Shown here: one piece after another, positions 1-14,506 of the stretch | Position numbering within the stretch: the first letter of the stretch is position 1 | Layout of the letters: each line of letters opens with the position of its first letter | Assembly (NCBI RefSeq): GCF_000321225.1 | Contig: NW_004450323.1 | Location: 3,881,525 to 3,945,524, forward strand | Source: Odobenus rosmarus divergens | Taxonomy: Eukaryota > Chordata > Mammalia > Carnivora > Odobenidae | Direction: 5' to 3' | Length of the DNA: 64,000 nucleotides | Notes under the pieces: model-generated | What the model was told of the DNA's origin: nothing | The model's database searches: none | What the model saw: only the letters and a program-made list of their open reading frames with translations | Position numbers and translations under genes: made by a program

Positions 1-116
1 AGCAGGCTCCACACTCAGCGCAGAACCCATGGAGCTTGATCTCAGAACCCTGAGGTCGTGACCTGAGCCTAAATCAAGAGTCCGATGCCTAAGTGACTGA
101 GCCACCCAGGTGCTCC
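1..116 (-). repeat. CAN SINE (tRNA-Lys-derived), cut by the window edge
   Basis: Read on the - strand it begins with a SINE head (ggagcacctgggtggctcag) and continues through the tRNA-like box. The A-rich tail lies before base 1. Confidence 0.9.
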
Positions 117-751
117 TTGAACATTATTTTGTAGGAAGATACTGCATCTCAAATTATTCGTGTGGGTGTGTGCATTTTTAAAGTACGTTGTCTAGCACAT
201 AGTCAAAGATAACTAGGCATATAAGAAAACAAGATATAATGAAAGAAAATCAGCAAAATAATAAAGAGAATTTATTAATATTAATAACACACAAATTTCA
301 GTTATTGAAATTACTGGTCTACAGAACATCTATGTTTTATATACTCAGAAAAAGGATAAGTGTGAAGATTTCTTTAGGGAGTGAGAAACAACAAAAAAGT
401 GACATAGGTTACAAAACAACCATACAGTTTTAGAACTGAAAAATATATTGCTGGATTTAATTTACTGGATGTTTTATATCTGTATTCACAAGTGATAATG
501 GCCTGTAATTTTCCTTATTCATCCTGCCCCTATCTGATTTGGTGTCAAAGTTATACTAGTTTCATAACATGAGTTTAAAAGTATTCTTTATGTTTCTATT
601 CTCTGGAAAAATTCTAAAGAGAAATTTAATTAAAATTAATCATGAAATTATTCAGGTCAGATACATAGTAACTTTAGTCATATGTGTCTTTCATAGATTT
701 ACAGGTTAGCGCTATTGAGTATGCATAAGTTTCTGTTGCTCATATAGTATC

Positions 752-956
752 TTTTTAAAATATTTTATTTGAGAGTGAGTGAGCGAGAGAGGGAGAGCAC
801 CCACAGGAAGGGCACAGGGAGAGGGAGAGAGAATCCCAAGCAGACTCCACACTGAGTGCAGAGCCCAGCACAGTGCTCAGTCCCACAACACTGAGGTCAT
901 GACCTGAGCTAAAACCAAGAATCGGATGCCCAACCAGCTGAGCCATCCAGTCACCC
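752..956 (-). repeat. CAN SINE, full length
   Basis: Antisense copy with T tract, GA-rich middle and tRNA-Lys-like head. It is flanked by imperfect direct repeats of catatagt (741 and 957). Confidence 0.9.
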
Positions 957-3900
957 CATATAGTGTTTTTATAAAGAAAAGTGATTAATTGCACTTCTTA
1001 TGTTCTTAGTCACTTAAGCTCCGTGAATCTACAACTTAGAAAAGGCTGAGTTTTCAGAGTCCAAGAATGATATTTCCCTGTGGAAAACAAATGCTGTTGT
1101 CTAAGAAGTATATCCATACAAGTTTATCATATAGTGTGTGGTTCACTCTTGTGCATAGAAGGCAAAAGCATATAAAGCCACATAGGCATGGTTTACTAAG
1201 CATTTCCCCAGTCTTTATAGGATCCTTTAAAGCTGGAACTGTCAGGTTGTGAAAGACTTAGTTCATAGGGACTTTGAACAGAGAGCCTGAGTCACATGTT
1301 TTATTAATGAAGAGGAGGCGAAGTACTTACCTAAAGAAGAGCTGTACATAGAACACCTTTTCCATCTACTCTGTTACAGAGCATTTTGACACTTTTTGAG
1401 TTAGAAAAAGTTTTTTTCATTCTGACCTCATAATCTTATTGGAGTCTATAAGGAAAAAAATGTTGGAAATTCTCTATTCAGTGCTGCAAGAATGAAAGAT
1501 GAAACCTTACCAGGTAACTGAATAGAAGTAATTGAAACCGATGATTCCATTTATCTACCTTTGGATATACAGATTGACCTTTATCTCATTCACTTTACAA
1601 AAGGAAATTTATTCCTTTTAAATTCAAACACACCTTCAATGTCACTTAAGTTTAAAAGAATTGTACTGAAATAGTTTGTCCACTGCTTATATTTTTCTTG
1701 TCTAATGGAAAATATTTTCCAAAAACAAGTTATTAGAATTGTAGATATATTTGAGCAAGAATGAAAAGATGTTAAAGTTAGGAAGTGAACTCTCAGATTA
1801 TCTCAAAGTCCTACCCAGTATTTGAGTCCCTTTACAATCACAGGCTCTAAGTGGCTCTCGGCCCTATTATGGTCTCTCAATGTTTTTGAGCAAGCACAGT
1901 AAAATATTTCTTGGCATATATACATAATATATATATACTGACTTATTTATAAATGCTACACATATATGCTATAGTAATATATTATGTACAAGTATAGTAA
2001 ATGGAAAGTTTAGAAGGATAAGATCAAACTTAAATGTAAATAGAGTTTCTAGTATTTTCTTCCCACACATCCCAGTGGACCATCTTGGTTGCTCATTTTG
2101 GACAGCATTGATCTGGCCTCCCTCATCCTTCCCCAGAAATAGGGAATTTACAACTTCTAGAGTTAGCTTACTTCAGGTTTGGTGTTAATTTGTGTAGTAC
2201 AGTGATTGGAACGAACAAACATTTGGTATAGAAAACTCTCATATCCTTGGAGGGTTTTGAAAACTTCCATTTCCTTTACATCAAATCCTCAAATTCTGGG
2301 TGCTTGAAATGTTTTGGCTTTTGACTCTCAGCTGCCTCCTGGATGGAGAAGGGTAGGAGGTAGTGCAGTCAGAATTTCTTAATTTCTTGGCACACTGGGA
2401 CATATGAAATCAGTGGATTCGACATCATGGTGTCTGGCCAGTTTCTATAAATGCTTCTGCAGCTGTCATAAGCCGTGCATCACAAAACCTCATTCTGTCA
2501 TTTTACCAGATCTCATAGTTATTAAAGGGAGAATTTTCTTTCCTTGGCAAGTGCTTCCTAACAGTGAATCTGTAAATATATCTCCACAGTGGTAAAGAAG
2601 GATGAAAACGAGGAATCCATTCACCATTTGAAAAGCTGTGTGCTATCCAAGCTTTTTTTGTGATTGTGAGGCACACCTCATGTTAATGCCTTCAGTCCCA
2701 TTTCCTTTGCCTTTATTTCTGAGTAAGGAAGGATATTTTGTTTAACTGAGCTTTGTCATTTTTATTTTTTTACCAGTAAGGACTAAAGGAGTGCTGTCAT
2801 GGGGGTTTTGATGAAGAATGAGAAACACAAGAGAAAACATTGCAGTAGTTCTTTTTTGTTCCATGGCAGGTCCAATGACAATTAATTTGTTCATCATCCT
2901 TTCCCACGTTTTGTCCAGTCTCCTAGGGTAACAATGCAACTGAGCTGGGGTTTGGGGTAGTAAGGCAGGAGGGGTTTAACCTGCTTTCTCTTTTCCCTTA
3001 TTCTGCGATGGTTGAGAACCAGCCTTCATGCATCAGTATATCCTTACTTCAGGACCACTGTAGACCTTTAGGATGAGACACTGTACTTAGACCACACTTT
3101 CCTAAGACCACATCTGAGCAAAGTCAGTCTCCACTTGTTTTCCTTACTTTTCTGCCATCTCCGTCACCAGTTCATTACGTGAATGTACTGTAATTGATGT
3201 TACAGGTTTGATCCTTGGTTATTGACGCTCTGAAAAAGATTTTGACAGAAATTCACTTGGCATTCAAAACATTAGTGCACGTGCAAAAAATGAAAAATTA
3301 ATTTTTCTCTTAGAGACCCCAGTACATCCCTCTCCACCATTTAATGCCTTGTAAATATTTAAACACAAAAATATTTTAACTTTATGTCTAACTAATTAAA
3401 GAAGGGCCTGTTGATTTTGGTTGTTACCTAGTGATGACCTTTTCGTTACAGTCTCTTGAAGTAGCTTGAAAAGCCAAGGATGTCCTTCATGAATTCATGA
3501 GTTTGGGAAATTAGTGTAATTAAGAGGTCCTCTGGAGAACAGTGAGGGTTGCTTCTTTCTAATTTAGAGAGAACGGAAGGAAGGACCTAAAAATGCAAGT
3601 AGGTACACTTGCTGAAAATTTTGGGGAAGTGGAGCTTTCTTTGAAGTACCTGGCAGAATAATTCTGTAGCTTTTTTTTTTTTTTCAATTATTTCTGATCC
3701 CAGAAATAATCCTATTGAGTTGTTTTGACCAGGGGAGACTCATGGTTGTGGGCATTGCTGTTTGCAAGAATGCCTTTTCCTGTACCCTCTCCCGGGTTCT
3801 GTCAAGCTGTTCTTAGTACCATTGCCTGTCTTGACTTGCTCTTATAGTTTTCTCTCTTGTCTCTTTGGAGTTTACTTGTTCGGAGCAATAAAGTTCTTTC

Positions 3901-4093
3901 TTAGACTTACTCAACTCTGATGTTGCTTTTTTCTTAACCTTTAAAAGTTGTATTTTGCTTTTTGTTTGCCTGCTTGTGTTTGTGTATTTAGTGTACTTTT
4001 TTCCTTGGTAGTTTAGATACAGATTAAAGTGATGAAAGATAATGGTTCAGAGAGAGTGTTCTTAACAGGAACTTTATCGTATTTGTTATTTTT

Positions 4094-4274
4094 TTTAAAG
4101 ATTTTATTTATTCATTTGAGACACAGGTACAGAGAAAGAGAGGGATCATGAGCAGGGGGAGAGCCAGAGGGAGAGACTGAGCCAGGAGCCCAATGTGGGG
4201 CTCGATTCCAGGACCCTGGGATCATGACCTGAGCCGAAGGCAGACGCTTAACCATCTGAGGCACCCAGGTGCCC
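4094..4274 (-). repeat. CAN SINE with target-site duplication
   Basis: Antisense copy. The 14-bp duplication tatttgttattttt flanks it at 4080-4093 and 4277-4290. Confidence 0.93.
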
Positions 4275-5989
4275 TATATTTGTTATTTTTGACTAGTTAT
4301 GGATCCTGTGAATTTCTGCATCTGGAGATAAGGAGTTAACTGGAAAGATATGTATCACATTGGAATGTTAATTGCTTTTTAAATGCACTTAAGTCTAAAA
4401 ACTCAAGTTAATGAGATAAGATCTTCAAATCCCCAAATCTGGAATCAAGATGATAAAGCTAAACCTGTAATAGATGGAGTAATTTTGATTCATTTTTATG
4501 TTATGGTTAAAGGCAGCATTGTGAGATTAAGGGGATTATGACATACAGTTAATGTAAGAAGCTTTAGTGACATGTAAGGAATATTGAAAAAGAAATGGGT
4601 AAAAATTTTAATCTGTGCCCCATTGTCTGGGAGGGAGAGTCTTCCAATTTTAGATAACTGGTCTGATTACTTTTCGAGAGAATTATCTCTACATCAGAGA
4701 CGGGCAGTTTTCTATAATTTGATAGAACTGTTGCCTGGGAGTGTTCAACTCCCATTTATTTGCTCCAGTGTTCTGCTTACCAAGCAACCTATTGATCTCG
4801 AAATTTTGGTCTTCTGTGAGGACTTGCCCTGTCCAGATACCTGCCTTTATTGTTTTGACCAAAAAAAAAAAAAAAAATTGTTTCACTCAAAAATGAACAT
4901 GCAGTTGTTTCTGGTATGTAAATCAGTTTGGTTGAGTTTGGTTAGCACAAGTCAGTTCCCAAGAGCCTAATGATTTGCTGGACTGATAAAAATTAAATTT
5001 CTGAATTTCCAAAGCTGATGATCAGATTATTTTGCTTAAAATAACCAACCAGTGTTACCAGTCTTTATAACAGATTCCATGGAATTCTATTGAATAGAAA
5101 TATAAATGTTTTTTATTACTATAGTCCTCTTATAATGAGGGGATATCTTACTGAATAATAACAGTGCCATGAAAACATTTTTAAAAAGGTTTTTTTTGTT
5201 GTTCTTGCTATTTTTTCCACAGGTGATGTTTAAGATACCAACATAGTTTCTACAGTTTCTAGGCTGTATCTTTTATCTTTGGTTACCCATTTCTGAGAGC
5301 ACTAGACTGAACAGTGGTGAAATGTACATGGGCAGAATCTGGAGGTGTGGACATTTGTTTTAGCATTAGCAGTAGCTCCTGAGCGGGTTGGATGGGATGC
5401 GGCTTATTCCTGGAGTCCTCAGAGGATCAGCCCTACCTTCCTCCATCCCCAGTACTTTGCCCTGGCCCTTCCTATGGAAGCTAAGGCTTCCCTGTTCCCT
5501 TCTTACATTCTTAGACTGATGCCTTGGAGGTTAGTGTTGAGAATACCCCCAAGTACATTTAATAGTCAGTCAGTTGAGTCATACCTTCTGGGCGCCAGAG
5601 ATTTTGTTTCCTCCTGTTTGTTTTTCCCAGACCCAGCAGTTAGCATGTTAAATATCAGCCATTATGGTTTGATGCTAGTGTTTTTGATACTGTGTTAACA
5701 GGGAAATTTACGTTGTTAGTCTGTGATTTTATTAGTTATTTATGTTAGATTGGTAAGATTTTATTTTTTAGTTGTGGGTTTTTTTTTATCAACACAATCC
5801 TTGTCTTTATTTACTTGGATTTAAAAAAAACTGGCTGTGAGACAACTTTTTGGCAGTCCATTGTTCTAAGATTTTCATACTTTTGAATGAAAAATGCCTT
5901 TGAAAGGCTATAACAAAGTTCATTTGGCTTCTAAAACAAGTCTTTTAAATGAAATTTAGTAATGCTCTTTTTTTAATTAGTGGACTTTA

Positions 5990-6795
5990 TTTTTAAAGCT
6001 GTTTTAGATTAGCAAAATTGAACTCTAAGTAAAGTACAGAGATGCCCCACGTACCTTTTCCCCCCATCTATACACACAGCTTCTCTCATGTCAACATCCT
6101 ACAGCAGTGTGGTACATCTGTTATAAGTAATGAAACAACAGTGACTACATTAGTATCCCCCAAAGTGCATAATTTAAAATGGGGTTCACTCTTGGTGCTG
6201 TAAATTCTGTGGGTTTGGACAGTGTTTAAATGACATGTAACCACCATTACAGTATCATACAGAATACTGTTACTGCCCTAAACATCCTCTCTGTCCACCT
6301 ATTCATCCCTCTCTCCTCCCAAATTCCTGGTAACCACTGACTTAGTTTTGCCTTTTCCAGAATGTCATATAGTTGGAGTCATACAATCTGTACACGTTTC
6401 AGATTGTCTTTTATTTCATTTAGTAAAATGCATTTAAGTTTCCTCCATGTCTTTTCATGATTTGATAGTTCATTTATTTTTATCCCTATATGATATTCTA
6501 TTGTGTGGATGTACCACAGTTTATTAATCACTTAACCTGTTGAAAGACATTTCGCTTGCTTCCAAGTTTGGGTAATTATGCATAAAGCTGCTATAAACGT
6601 TCATGTGCAGGTTTTTGTGTGGATGTTAAGTTTTCACCTTATTTGGTTAAATACCAAGCAGCACCATTGCTGGATCTTATGGTTAAGAGTATGTTTGATT
6701 TTATAAGAAATTGCCAGACTGTCTTCCAAAGTGACTATACCATTTTGCATTCCCCTCAACAATGAATAAGAGTAGTGATTCTTTTTACTCCTGAA
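5990..6795. mobile_element. Ancient L1 (L1M-type) fragment
   Basis: Diagnostic degenerate phrases include ttctattgtgtggatgtacc, taaagctgctataaacgttc, aggtttttgtgtggatgtta and ttccaaagtgactataccat, known from old mammalian L1 3' regions. There is no open frame. Exact subfamily not assigned. Confidence 0.8.
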
Positions 6796-7464
6796 GAGAT
6801 TGATATACTAAATGCATTTTTGATGACTTCCTTGTGAGGATATCATATGGGCAAAGGACTGTGAAGTTTGCAGGATCAGGGTAAAAGGGTTGACTGTTTG
6901 GTGTGACACATGCGTGCGTGCATGCAGGGGCCTGAGAATGGTCGAAGGGGCAAAGGGCATCCCAACATCCTCTTTTTCCAGATTACCACAGCTCATGGAG
7001 AAATTGTCTTCTGTTTTGGAATCATTGTTGGAAATAGAGTTATGCTGTTAGTGTGAGTATAGCACTGATGTTCTTTCATTATAATAGTATTGATGGTGAA
7101 AATATCTGTGGAATTTTAGGCAGATGCCTGGGCCTCCAACAGACGGGTAAATCTGGGGTTTATTGTGATCTGTGCCAGCCATATCCTAGTGCTGAGAGTT
7201 GAAGAAAGAACTGTGACTTTGGACAGTGTTCTTTAGAGTCAGGATAGTTTCCTGGTGAGGTTCCCCCACCCCAACCCTTGATGTGGACAGTATCATCGTT
7301 TGTCCTGTTGATGATACGGTCAGTGGAGCGAGGTCTCTCTGGCTTTGGATAGCACAGGTCATGCAAAGTTAGCTAAATGCTCACATTTCTGCTGGCTGTG
7401 CTACTGACTTCCAGCATGTTTGCTCTTCACTTGAAAGGGTAAGAGGACTTTGGAGGAAGCAAAG

Positions 7465-7652
7465 TTTTTTTTTTAAAGATTTTATTTATTTATTTGACAG
7501 AGAAAGAGATAGAGCAGGAACACAAGCAGGGGGAGTGGGAGAGGGAGAAGCAGGCTTCCCGCTGAGCAGGGAGCCCGATGCGGGGCTTGATCCCAGGACC
7601 CTGGGATCATGACCTGAGCCGAAGGCAGCCGCTTAACCGACTGAGCCACCCA
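7465..7652 (-). repeat. CAN SINE with target-site duplication
   Basis: Antisense copy. The flanks ggaagcaaagttttt (7455) and ggaagcacagttttt (7653) form a duplication with one mismatch. Confidence 0.93.
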
Positions 7653-8330
7653 GGAAGCACAGTTTTTGAATTGGTACAAGGCAAATAAGAGAAAAAAAGG
7701 AATCCCCCCTCCCATGTTATTGTTATCATAAAGGGTACATTGCATGCTGTTTCTTTATAATGATTCTATACTGATGCTCTTTCATTATATTGGTGTTGAT
7801 GGTGATTGATCTGCCTTTACAGTTGATTTTCCTTTTTAAGTAGGAATAAAGTGGGAAGGAGATGGAAGGGTCTCAAGCTGGGCTCCTTCCACTTGGGTGA
7901 CTTATAGCTACTCCATGGAAACAGTAAGAATCATACCTGCACGAGTGGCTGGCCTACCACCCATATGCTACCTGACTTATGCTGGAATCTTCTGGGACTG
8001 AAATTTTGGTGTGGGTACTGCTCTGTTGAATATTGGACAGTTCTCCTACAGAATCCCCTTTGGACTACCATCATGTTTCTTTTGAGTCTTAACGTGAAAT
8101 TTACCGTATGAATGTGTAAAAGACAACCGCCAATATTAAGCTATTTCTCATTTTCCCTTCGAGAAGATTTTTAAAACAGGTTTATACCAACTTGAATATG
8201 TAAGAATTTTAGGGAAATAGGTGAAATAATTAGATGCCTATTTAAAATATTTAATTTATTGACTTACATGTTATAAAAACATATATAAAAATTAGGATTA
8301 AATTCCACATTCGTATATGTTATGGAACCA

Positions 8331-8500
8331 TTTTTTTTAAAGATTTTATTTATTTGAGAGAAAGAGAGCACATGAGCAGGGGCAGAGGGAGAGGGAGAAG
8401 CTGACTCTCCTGCTGAGACGCAGGACTCAATCCCAGGACCCTGGGATCATGACCTGAACTGAAGGCAGATGCTTAACTGACTGAGCCACCCAGGCACCCC
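8331..8500 (-). repeat. CAN SINE with perfect target-site duplication
   Basis: Antisense copy. The 15-bp duplication ttatggaaccatttt occurs at 8320-8334 and 8502-8516, suggesting a fairly young insertion. Confidence 0.94.
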
Positions 8501-10959
8501 CTTATGGAACCATTTTATTCCAGTTCTTTACATGCATCTTTGACATCAGTGATTATTAAAGTCACCTTTTAGCCATCAGCATTGTTTCCCAGATCATATT
8601 ATATTCATTTCCATGAATAAATTATTTATGATAGTGCACTTTAAAAATTTGCATAAGATTGCTATCTCTGGAAATTTTATTTTAAGCCATATATACTGAT
8701 TCATGTAACATTAGTATGCATTTTTCCATTTCTTCTTTTAGTTTATATTTGGGATCTTCACAATATAACCACTTATTCCCCTGCCTAATAAAGTATTCTT
8801 TAAAAGGCTTATTATTTACAGTACTCAGCACTTTTAATTTTAAAGCCATACCTCCCAGGGATAATTACATAAATCTGGGTTAATCTCTTTGCCTCTTAAA
8901 AAACAAAACAAAGCAACAAGAATCTTCTATTATGTGTCCTATAAGCTTCCAAAACTTGTATTATTTGAGGTCATTTCAAGCTAATTTGATTTCCCCACAG
9001 TAATTTGTGGTCTAAAATTAAGTAACTGGGAAGCTCTGTAAGAACTAGAATACAAAGCAATTCTTCCCTTTCTGAAAGGATAATTTAGGGGAGAAATTTT
9101 TTATTATATTAAGGCATATGTGGTATGTAGAACTAGGCTCTGTCCTTATCTGTACATGTATTCATAGAAGTTCTCTCTGTGGACTCCTTACAATGCTCCC
9201 TTCTTTTTTTCTGGTGTTAAGAATGACAATGCCAGGCATTTTACTCAATGTCAATGTTCTAAAAACTCGTATAGTAAAACATCAGGAGAAGCACTGAAAG
9301 AAAATGCAGTTGAAGGGTGTATATTATATTGATCTATTGTGTCAAAACCACCCACTTGTATTTTATCAGTTATTCAGAAAAATTTGTCCATAACTGCTTT
9401 TTTAAAAGTTTATGACATCATCCATTTGGGTTCAGTTGGCCCTGATGATGCCTTTGCTAAAATGTAGCACATCCTTCTTTGTGTTGTACTTTGATTTGTG
9501 GTCCCACTTGGTTGTAAACTTCGTGACGGCGGAGTACACATTCATCCTTACATACTCCATTACTGCAGGCATTCAGAATGTGCTTAGAAATTAAATTAGA
9601 AAGGAGGTGCCGCTAAAAAAAGTTTATAAACTTGGTCTGTAAATTCTGGAGAAAACTGGGGAGAATTGGTTCACCCTCTTGCTGTCCCTTTCCTGGTGTT
9701 TTTACCACTTAGCTCCTTCCCATTTTCATCGTTCTATATATTATTAATATACTATCAGTAGTATACTATTATATTGTATTATATTAATATATATATTTTA
9801 GGTTCTCCTTGGACATTTACGAACTTGGAGTGTTTGACTTTCAGGACGTGTCCACTTAGTCTGGCCTTTGATGAGATCTCTACCAGGGCTGGAAACAGCA
9901 CTCAGTATAGACAGGCAGTTGAAGTAATGCCTGTCTCTCTATTTAGAAATATATAGACAGGCCTGCTTTAAGCTAAATTACACATCTGTGGTATATGGTA
10001 GACTTGAAATTTTATTGCCAAGGAAAGAAGGAAAATGGAGAAAAATCTCGAGAAGGCTTCCTTGACTTATCAGCATGGAGTCACTGTGCAACAATGTGCT
10101 GCATGGCCGCATTACAATTCTAATCCGCCTACACGCGGAAGTCAATGGGGTCTTTGTTCCAAGCTTGCGGAAGAATGCGGGAGCCAAGTAGTGGTGGGAG
10201 TTCAGTTTAGTTCCAGTGTTTTATAGATTGGGCTAATTTTCAAAGAGATCCAGACATTTGCTTTTTCAAGTGAGGGAAGCAAGAGCAGAAAATCCATTCT
10301 TTCTTGCTACTGAAGAACTTAATCTAAAACATGACGTGTCGTTTGTCCCTCCTAGCTAGATGTGGACAAAGATGTATGATTATTTGTTTAGAGCCTGGAG
10401 TGGAACTGCGTCAGCTTTTGTGGATGTAGAAACCAAGAGTTATCTTTTTCTCCTCCAAAGATGGAAACAATTATTTGAGAACTCTGTGCTCGTTCATTAG
10501 AAAGCTTTAACCTTAAAACCTTTAACCTTGTACCTTAACTTCTGTTATCCTTTGCAGTTTATTCAATATAAACATTCACCTGCATCTGGGAATATAGGAC
10601 TTGACCGAGGTATGAATATTGGCAAAAAGCACTGTGTAGGTGCAGAAAATTATTTAGTTCTTTATAGAATTGAAGTTAATTGGAAACCAGCTGATATTTC
10701 ATGTCTCTGATGTCATTTGTCTTTGTGAAATCAGTTCTTACGGCATTTTTAACATTCCTCCAGAATGTTCCTGTAAGAAAAGGAAGTATTAAAAAGACCT
10801 GGTGAGAGAGGTATCCTTAGAAACATTGCTGACAGGTAAGGTTGTAGAATCAAGCAACCTTGAAGTTTGTCTTGCCAAGCTCTTTATTTTTTAGAAGAGA
10901 AAAACAGATGTATGGTTGCTCTTTACTCCCTAGTATAGTATGTCTCTCACTTTGCATTT

Positions 10960-11115
10960 TAATGATTTGTGTCTTCCCTTATAGATCATATAGAATTACT
11001 TTAGGGCCAGGACTGAGTCTTATTTCTTCCTTGTATCCTCAGTGTCTAACCAACCACTTGGCATGCAGTAGTTTTAGCATATTTTTGCAAAATGAGTAAG
11101 TCAGTGAATGAAGAA
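10960..11115 (+). mobile_element. LINE2 3' tail, sense
   Basis: Degenerate tail: agggccaggactgagtctta, cttgtatcctcagtgtctaa, cacttggcatgcagtag. Confidence 0.6.
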
Positions 11116-11829
11116 CCAAACAACAAACCAGGCTTACCTAGGCCACTGTCTTTCTCGTATAGGATTGCTGCTTATTTTACAAGTCAGACATTTCTGTCCC
11201 TTTAAAAAACAACAAAAATGCACCTCAAGGTGAAGGGGTAGCAGACGATAAGACAAGACCTTCTGGTCCTCTCAAGGTTACTCTCATGTCTGTGTGTGTA
11301 TATGTGGACGTGTAAACAAAACATGCAAAAATAAAAGATAATTCCAGGTACTGGTAATCCAATGAAAAAAGTTCCATGAACATGACTTACAGAGAACGGA
11401 GTTTCCCAATAAATAACCAAATGTCTTCTCTTTAGTAGAAATCTAACTTCCAGAACCGGGCATTAGTCCATCCATCCCACAGAGAGGAAATCCTTGCTAC
11501 TACCCTGAAGGCTTATCACGTGCTCATGGTTGAAGTTCTTCTGGAACCAGAGCTGCTAAAAAGAACTTCTTTGGAAGGATTGGTTTAGCCTCTTAAGGAT
11601 GCCATGTTGATGAATGGAATTTCTGGCCTTTTACCTTTAGGAAAAGGGGTTTTTCCTTTGATCTTGTTAAAGGCTGCCATAGACAGGCTCTTTTAAAAAA
11701 TATTGTCCTGGTTTTAAAGTAATTGGAAGAAGGTCTTAAAAGGCATCATCTTAAACTTTGTCAGTGTCCAGGAAACATCATTTCATTGTAGAATTCTGAC
11801 CTGCTGTGTGTAAAAGATGAGTCAATCTA

Positions 11830-12640
11830 GTAAACAAGTATTTATTGAGCACCTGGTTTGTGTCAAGGACAGTGCCTGAGGGATGGTGGGTTACAACTCC
11901 CTTATGTCATAAAATCAATTTAGTGAACTGTAACTAGCATTTTATAACAAATAAAATGGAGACTAGAATAGAATATCAAATTGCATCATAGATAGTATCA
12001 AATTTGAATTTCAGTTCTGTGTGTATGTGTGTGTTCAGGATTGCAATATAAGGTGCTGTTTTTTTGTTGTTGTGTTGTTGTTTTTACTGTGTGTCATGGT
12101 CAGAAAAGCTTGAAAAATACTATAGTAGAGGATACCCTAAAAGTACAGATACATTCTTTAGCTTTTGAGTAAGTTACTCTCTTGTAGGGTAAAAGAAACT
12201 TACACAAAGGAGTGAATACTCAAGTACTGAATTCTGTGGTTTGGATAGTAGGTGCCATGGGTTCAGGAAAGTAAGATGATAACACAAGTGTCAAGTGTCA
12301 TGGAGGCCATAGTACCTGAACTCAACCTGGAAAGATAGGTAGGGTTTGGAAGGAGTAAAGGCTAGAGGGTGACTCTGAAGTGAGAAATGGTATATGGATA
12401 AAAACCATGGCAAAGCTGGAGTAGAGGTGTTAGATTATGCTGGAGAGTTTTAGGATATGGTTTGAAGGCATAAAACGAAGCACAGTTGTTGAGATTTATG
12501 AATGCCTTGCAATAACATGCCTAAGGAATTTGCACCGCATCAAGTAACTTGCACAGATTGGGAAGCTGGGGAGTGATAGGATGTAGGATGGGTTTATACG
12601 GTATTTTCCCCCTCCTTCCCAATTCCTCTTTGGTCCTGGA
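11830..12640 (-). mobile_element. LINE2 pieces, antisense
   Basis: It starts with agtatttattgagcacctgg (the L2 tail reversed) and resumes around 12320-12640 with gggagtgataggatg-like body sequence. It is degenerate, and the middle is unclear. Confidence 0.5.
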
Positions 12641-13799
12641 GCTCCTAAGGGAATTTCTTCCAGGTGGGTGTTAGATACCAAGTCTCTGGCATCAGATCAA
12701 AGAGAGCTAGAAAGGACTTTGGCCGTCCTCCAGAATGTAAATAGAAAGGTAGAACAAGTCCCATTGTGGTACATGTGAAATACTCCCATGGATGAGAACT
12801 GTAGTACTGTCTGTTTGAAATATGGTGAAGGATGGATTTGAAGAACATTTCTTCTGATAGCACTGCTAAATGTTTGCTCTCAATGTAGAAGGGAAAGCAG
12901 ATAAGAAAGCCTTATGTTTTTGAAGTACTAGGAATCTGACCGACCTACCTGAAGCATGCTATGTGAATAATTTGTCAGATGGTCTTCTCCTTGCCTTCGA
13001 CATCCCCTCACTGAATGTGGTATATACATAATGTATAAAAACAGTTTCAGTAGTGATCATAAAAAGTTTCTTCTCGCTGGAAAGGGACATTGAAAACTCT
13101 TGACTACTTTCTAATTGAAGAGAATTTAAAACAAGTTTCTGGAATTATAATGTACATTAAAGGGAAGGTGATTTAACTAGAAAAAAGCATATTTGAACAC
13201 AACTATTTAATCTGTAACACTAAATACGCCAGTAATTTAGATTGACTTCTGGATGGAAGTTTTGATTCTTGTTGTGGTAGATTATCAAATGTTCTAAACT
13301 GAGGCTATACTGGAGAATATTCAGTGCTTAATTCTTTAGAAAAAATAAGCAGATGCTTGCATCTGGGAGTGCAAGATTGTTTACAAATAGTCTAGGGAGA
13401 TTGCATACATGTTAGATATTTGGTGGGGCTGTAATTTAATAAGGAACGCAATAGCAAGTTCAAGCACAGCCCATGAGAGATGAAGGGATGTGAAGGACAC
13501 AAACTTTGGTTTCTAAAAGATAGTGTATAGGGCATGTGTTTCCATTCCTCTGCAAAGAGGGTGGAGGAATGAAAAATGAAGAAGAAGGTATTCGTTCATA
13601 CTTATCCCACGAAGGCATCTGCTCGCAGTCAGTCACCTGTGGAGAGAGTACCAGTTGGCAGAGTATTTTCACGATGTAAATATCCATCCGCTCAGAAGAG
13701 CCACAGCACAAGGTCCTGTGTCAAGGACCACATTCCTACCTGAGGACACTGGAGGGAGGTTCTCGCAGAGATCTCAAGGGGATCTACTTGCATTTTCCA

Positions 13800-14009
13800 C
13801 TTTTTTTTTTTTTTTAAGATTTTTTCTTTATTTATTTGATAGAGAGAGACAGAGTCAGCGAGAGAGGGAACACAAGCAGGGGGAGTGGGAGAGGGAGAAG
13901 CAAGCTTCCCACCGAGCAAGGAGCCCAATGCGGGACTCGATCCCAGGACCCTGGGATCATGACCTGAGCCGAAGGCAGATGGTTAACCAACCGAGCCACC
14001 CAGGCGTCC
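13800..14009 (-). repeat. CAN SINE
   Basis: Antisense full-length copy with a 15-base T tract, a GA-rich middle and a complete tRNA-like head. No clear duplication was found. Confidence 0.92.
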
Positions 14010-14189
14010 TTCCATCCCCTCATCTTTTAACTGCTGATCTTTTTGCCTGTTCGTTTGCCAGGAAAGAAAAAGATGGCATTTTTTCCCCTATGAAGTAATA
14101 AGTAATTCTTGTATCAGACATATTAGAATTGTTATTAATATCGTAAAATTTCTGAATAAACTTTCTGCTTATTTTTTGTGGCAATAGAG

Positions 14190-14506
14190 GAAAAATTTAG
14201 ATCCTTGGACCAGATTTTAAAACAGTATGCCCTGCAGACAAGAGGTAGAAGATGTTTTAGTAGAAATCTTTGTTCTTACGGTCTTTGATTTCTTAGGTCA
14301 GTATTGGCAACTGTCTTCTTTGCAAGGCCACATAGTGACTATTATAGGCCTTGCATGCTCTCTCACAATTTTCACCTCTGCCCTTATAACCACAGAGCAG
14401 CCAGAGACAGAGTGCAAATGAATGGGCGTGGCTTTGTTTCAGTAAAACTATTTACAAAATAGCTAAATTCAGTCTGCAGGCTATAGTTTGTCAGCCTTAG
14501 ATTCTA
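14190..14506 (+). repeat. Old DNA transposon relic (hAT-like, non-autonomous)
   Basis: gtgcaaatgaatgggcgtgg, agtaaaactatttacaaaat and ctgcaggctatagtttgtca match a common mammalian element ending in a CAGGGGTCAGCAAACT-type inverted repeat. The family name is not fixed from memory. Confidence 0.55.

Noticed and set aside
13655..14098. A 147-codon open frame over a SINE
   Set aside because: It is translated CAN SINE sequence.
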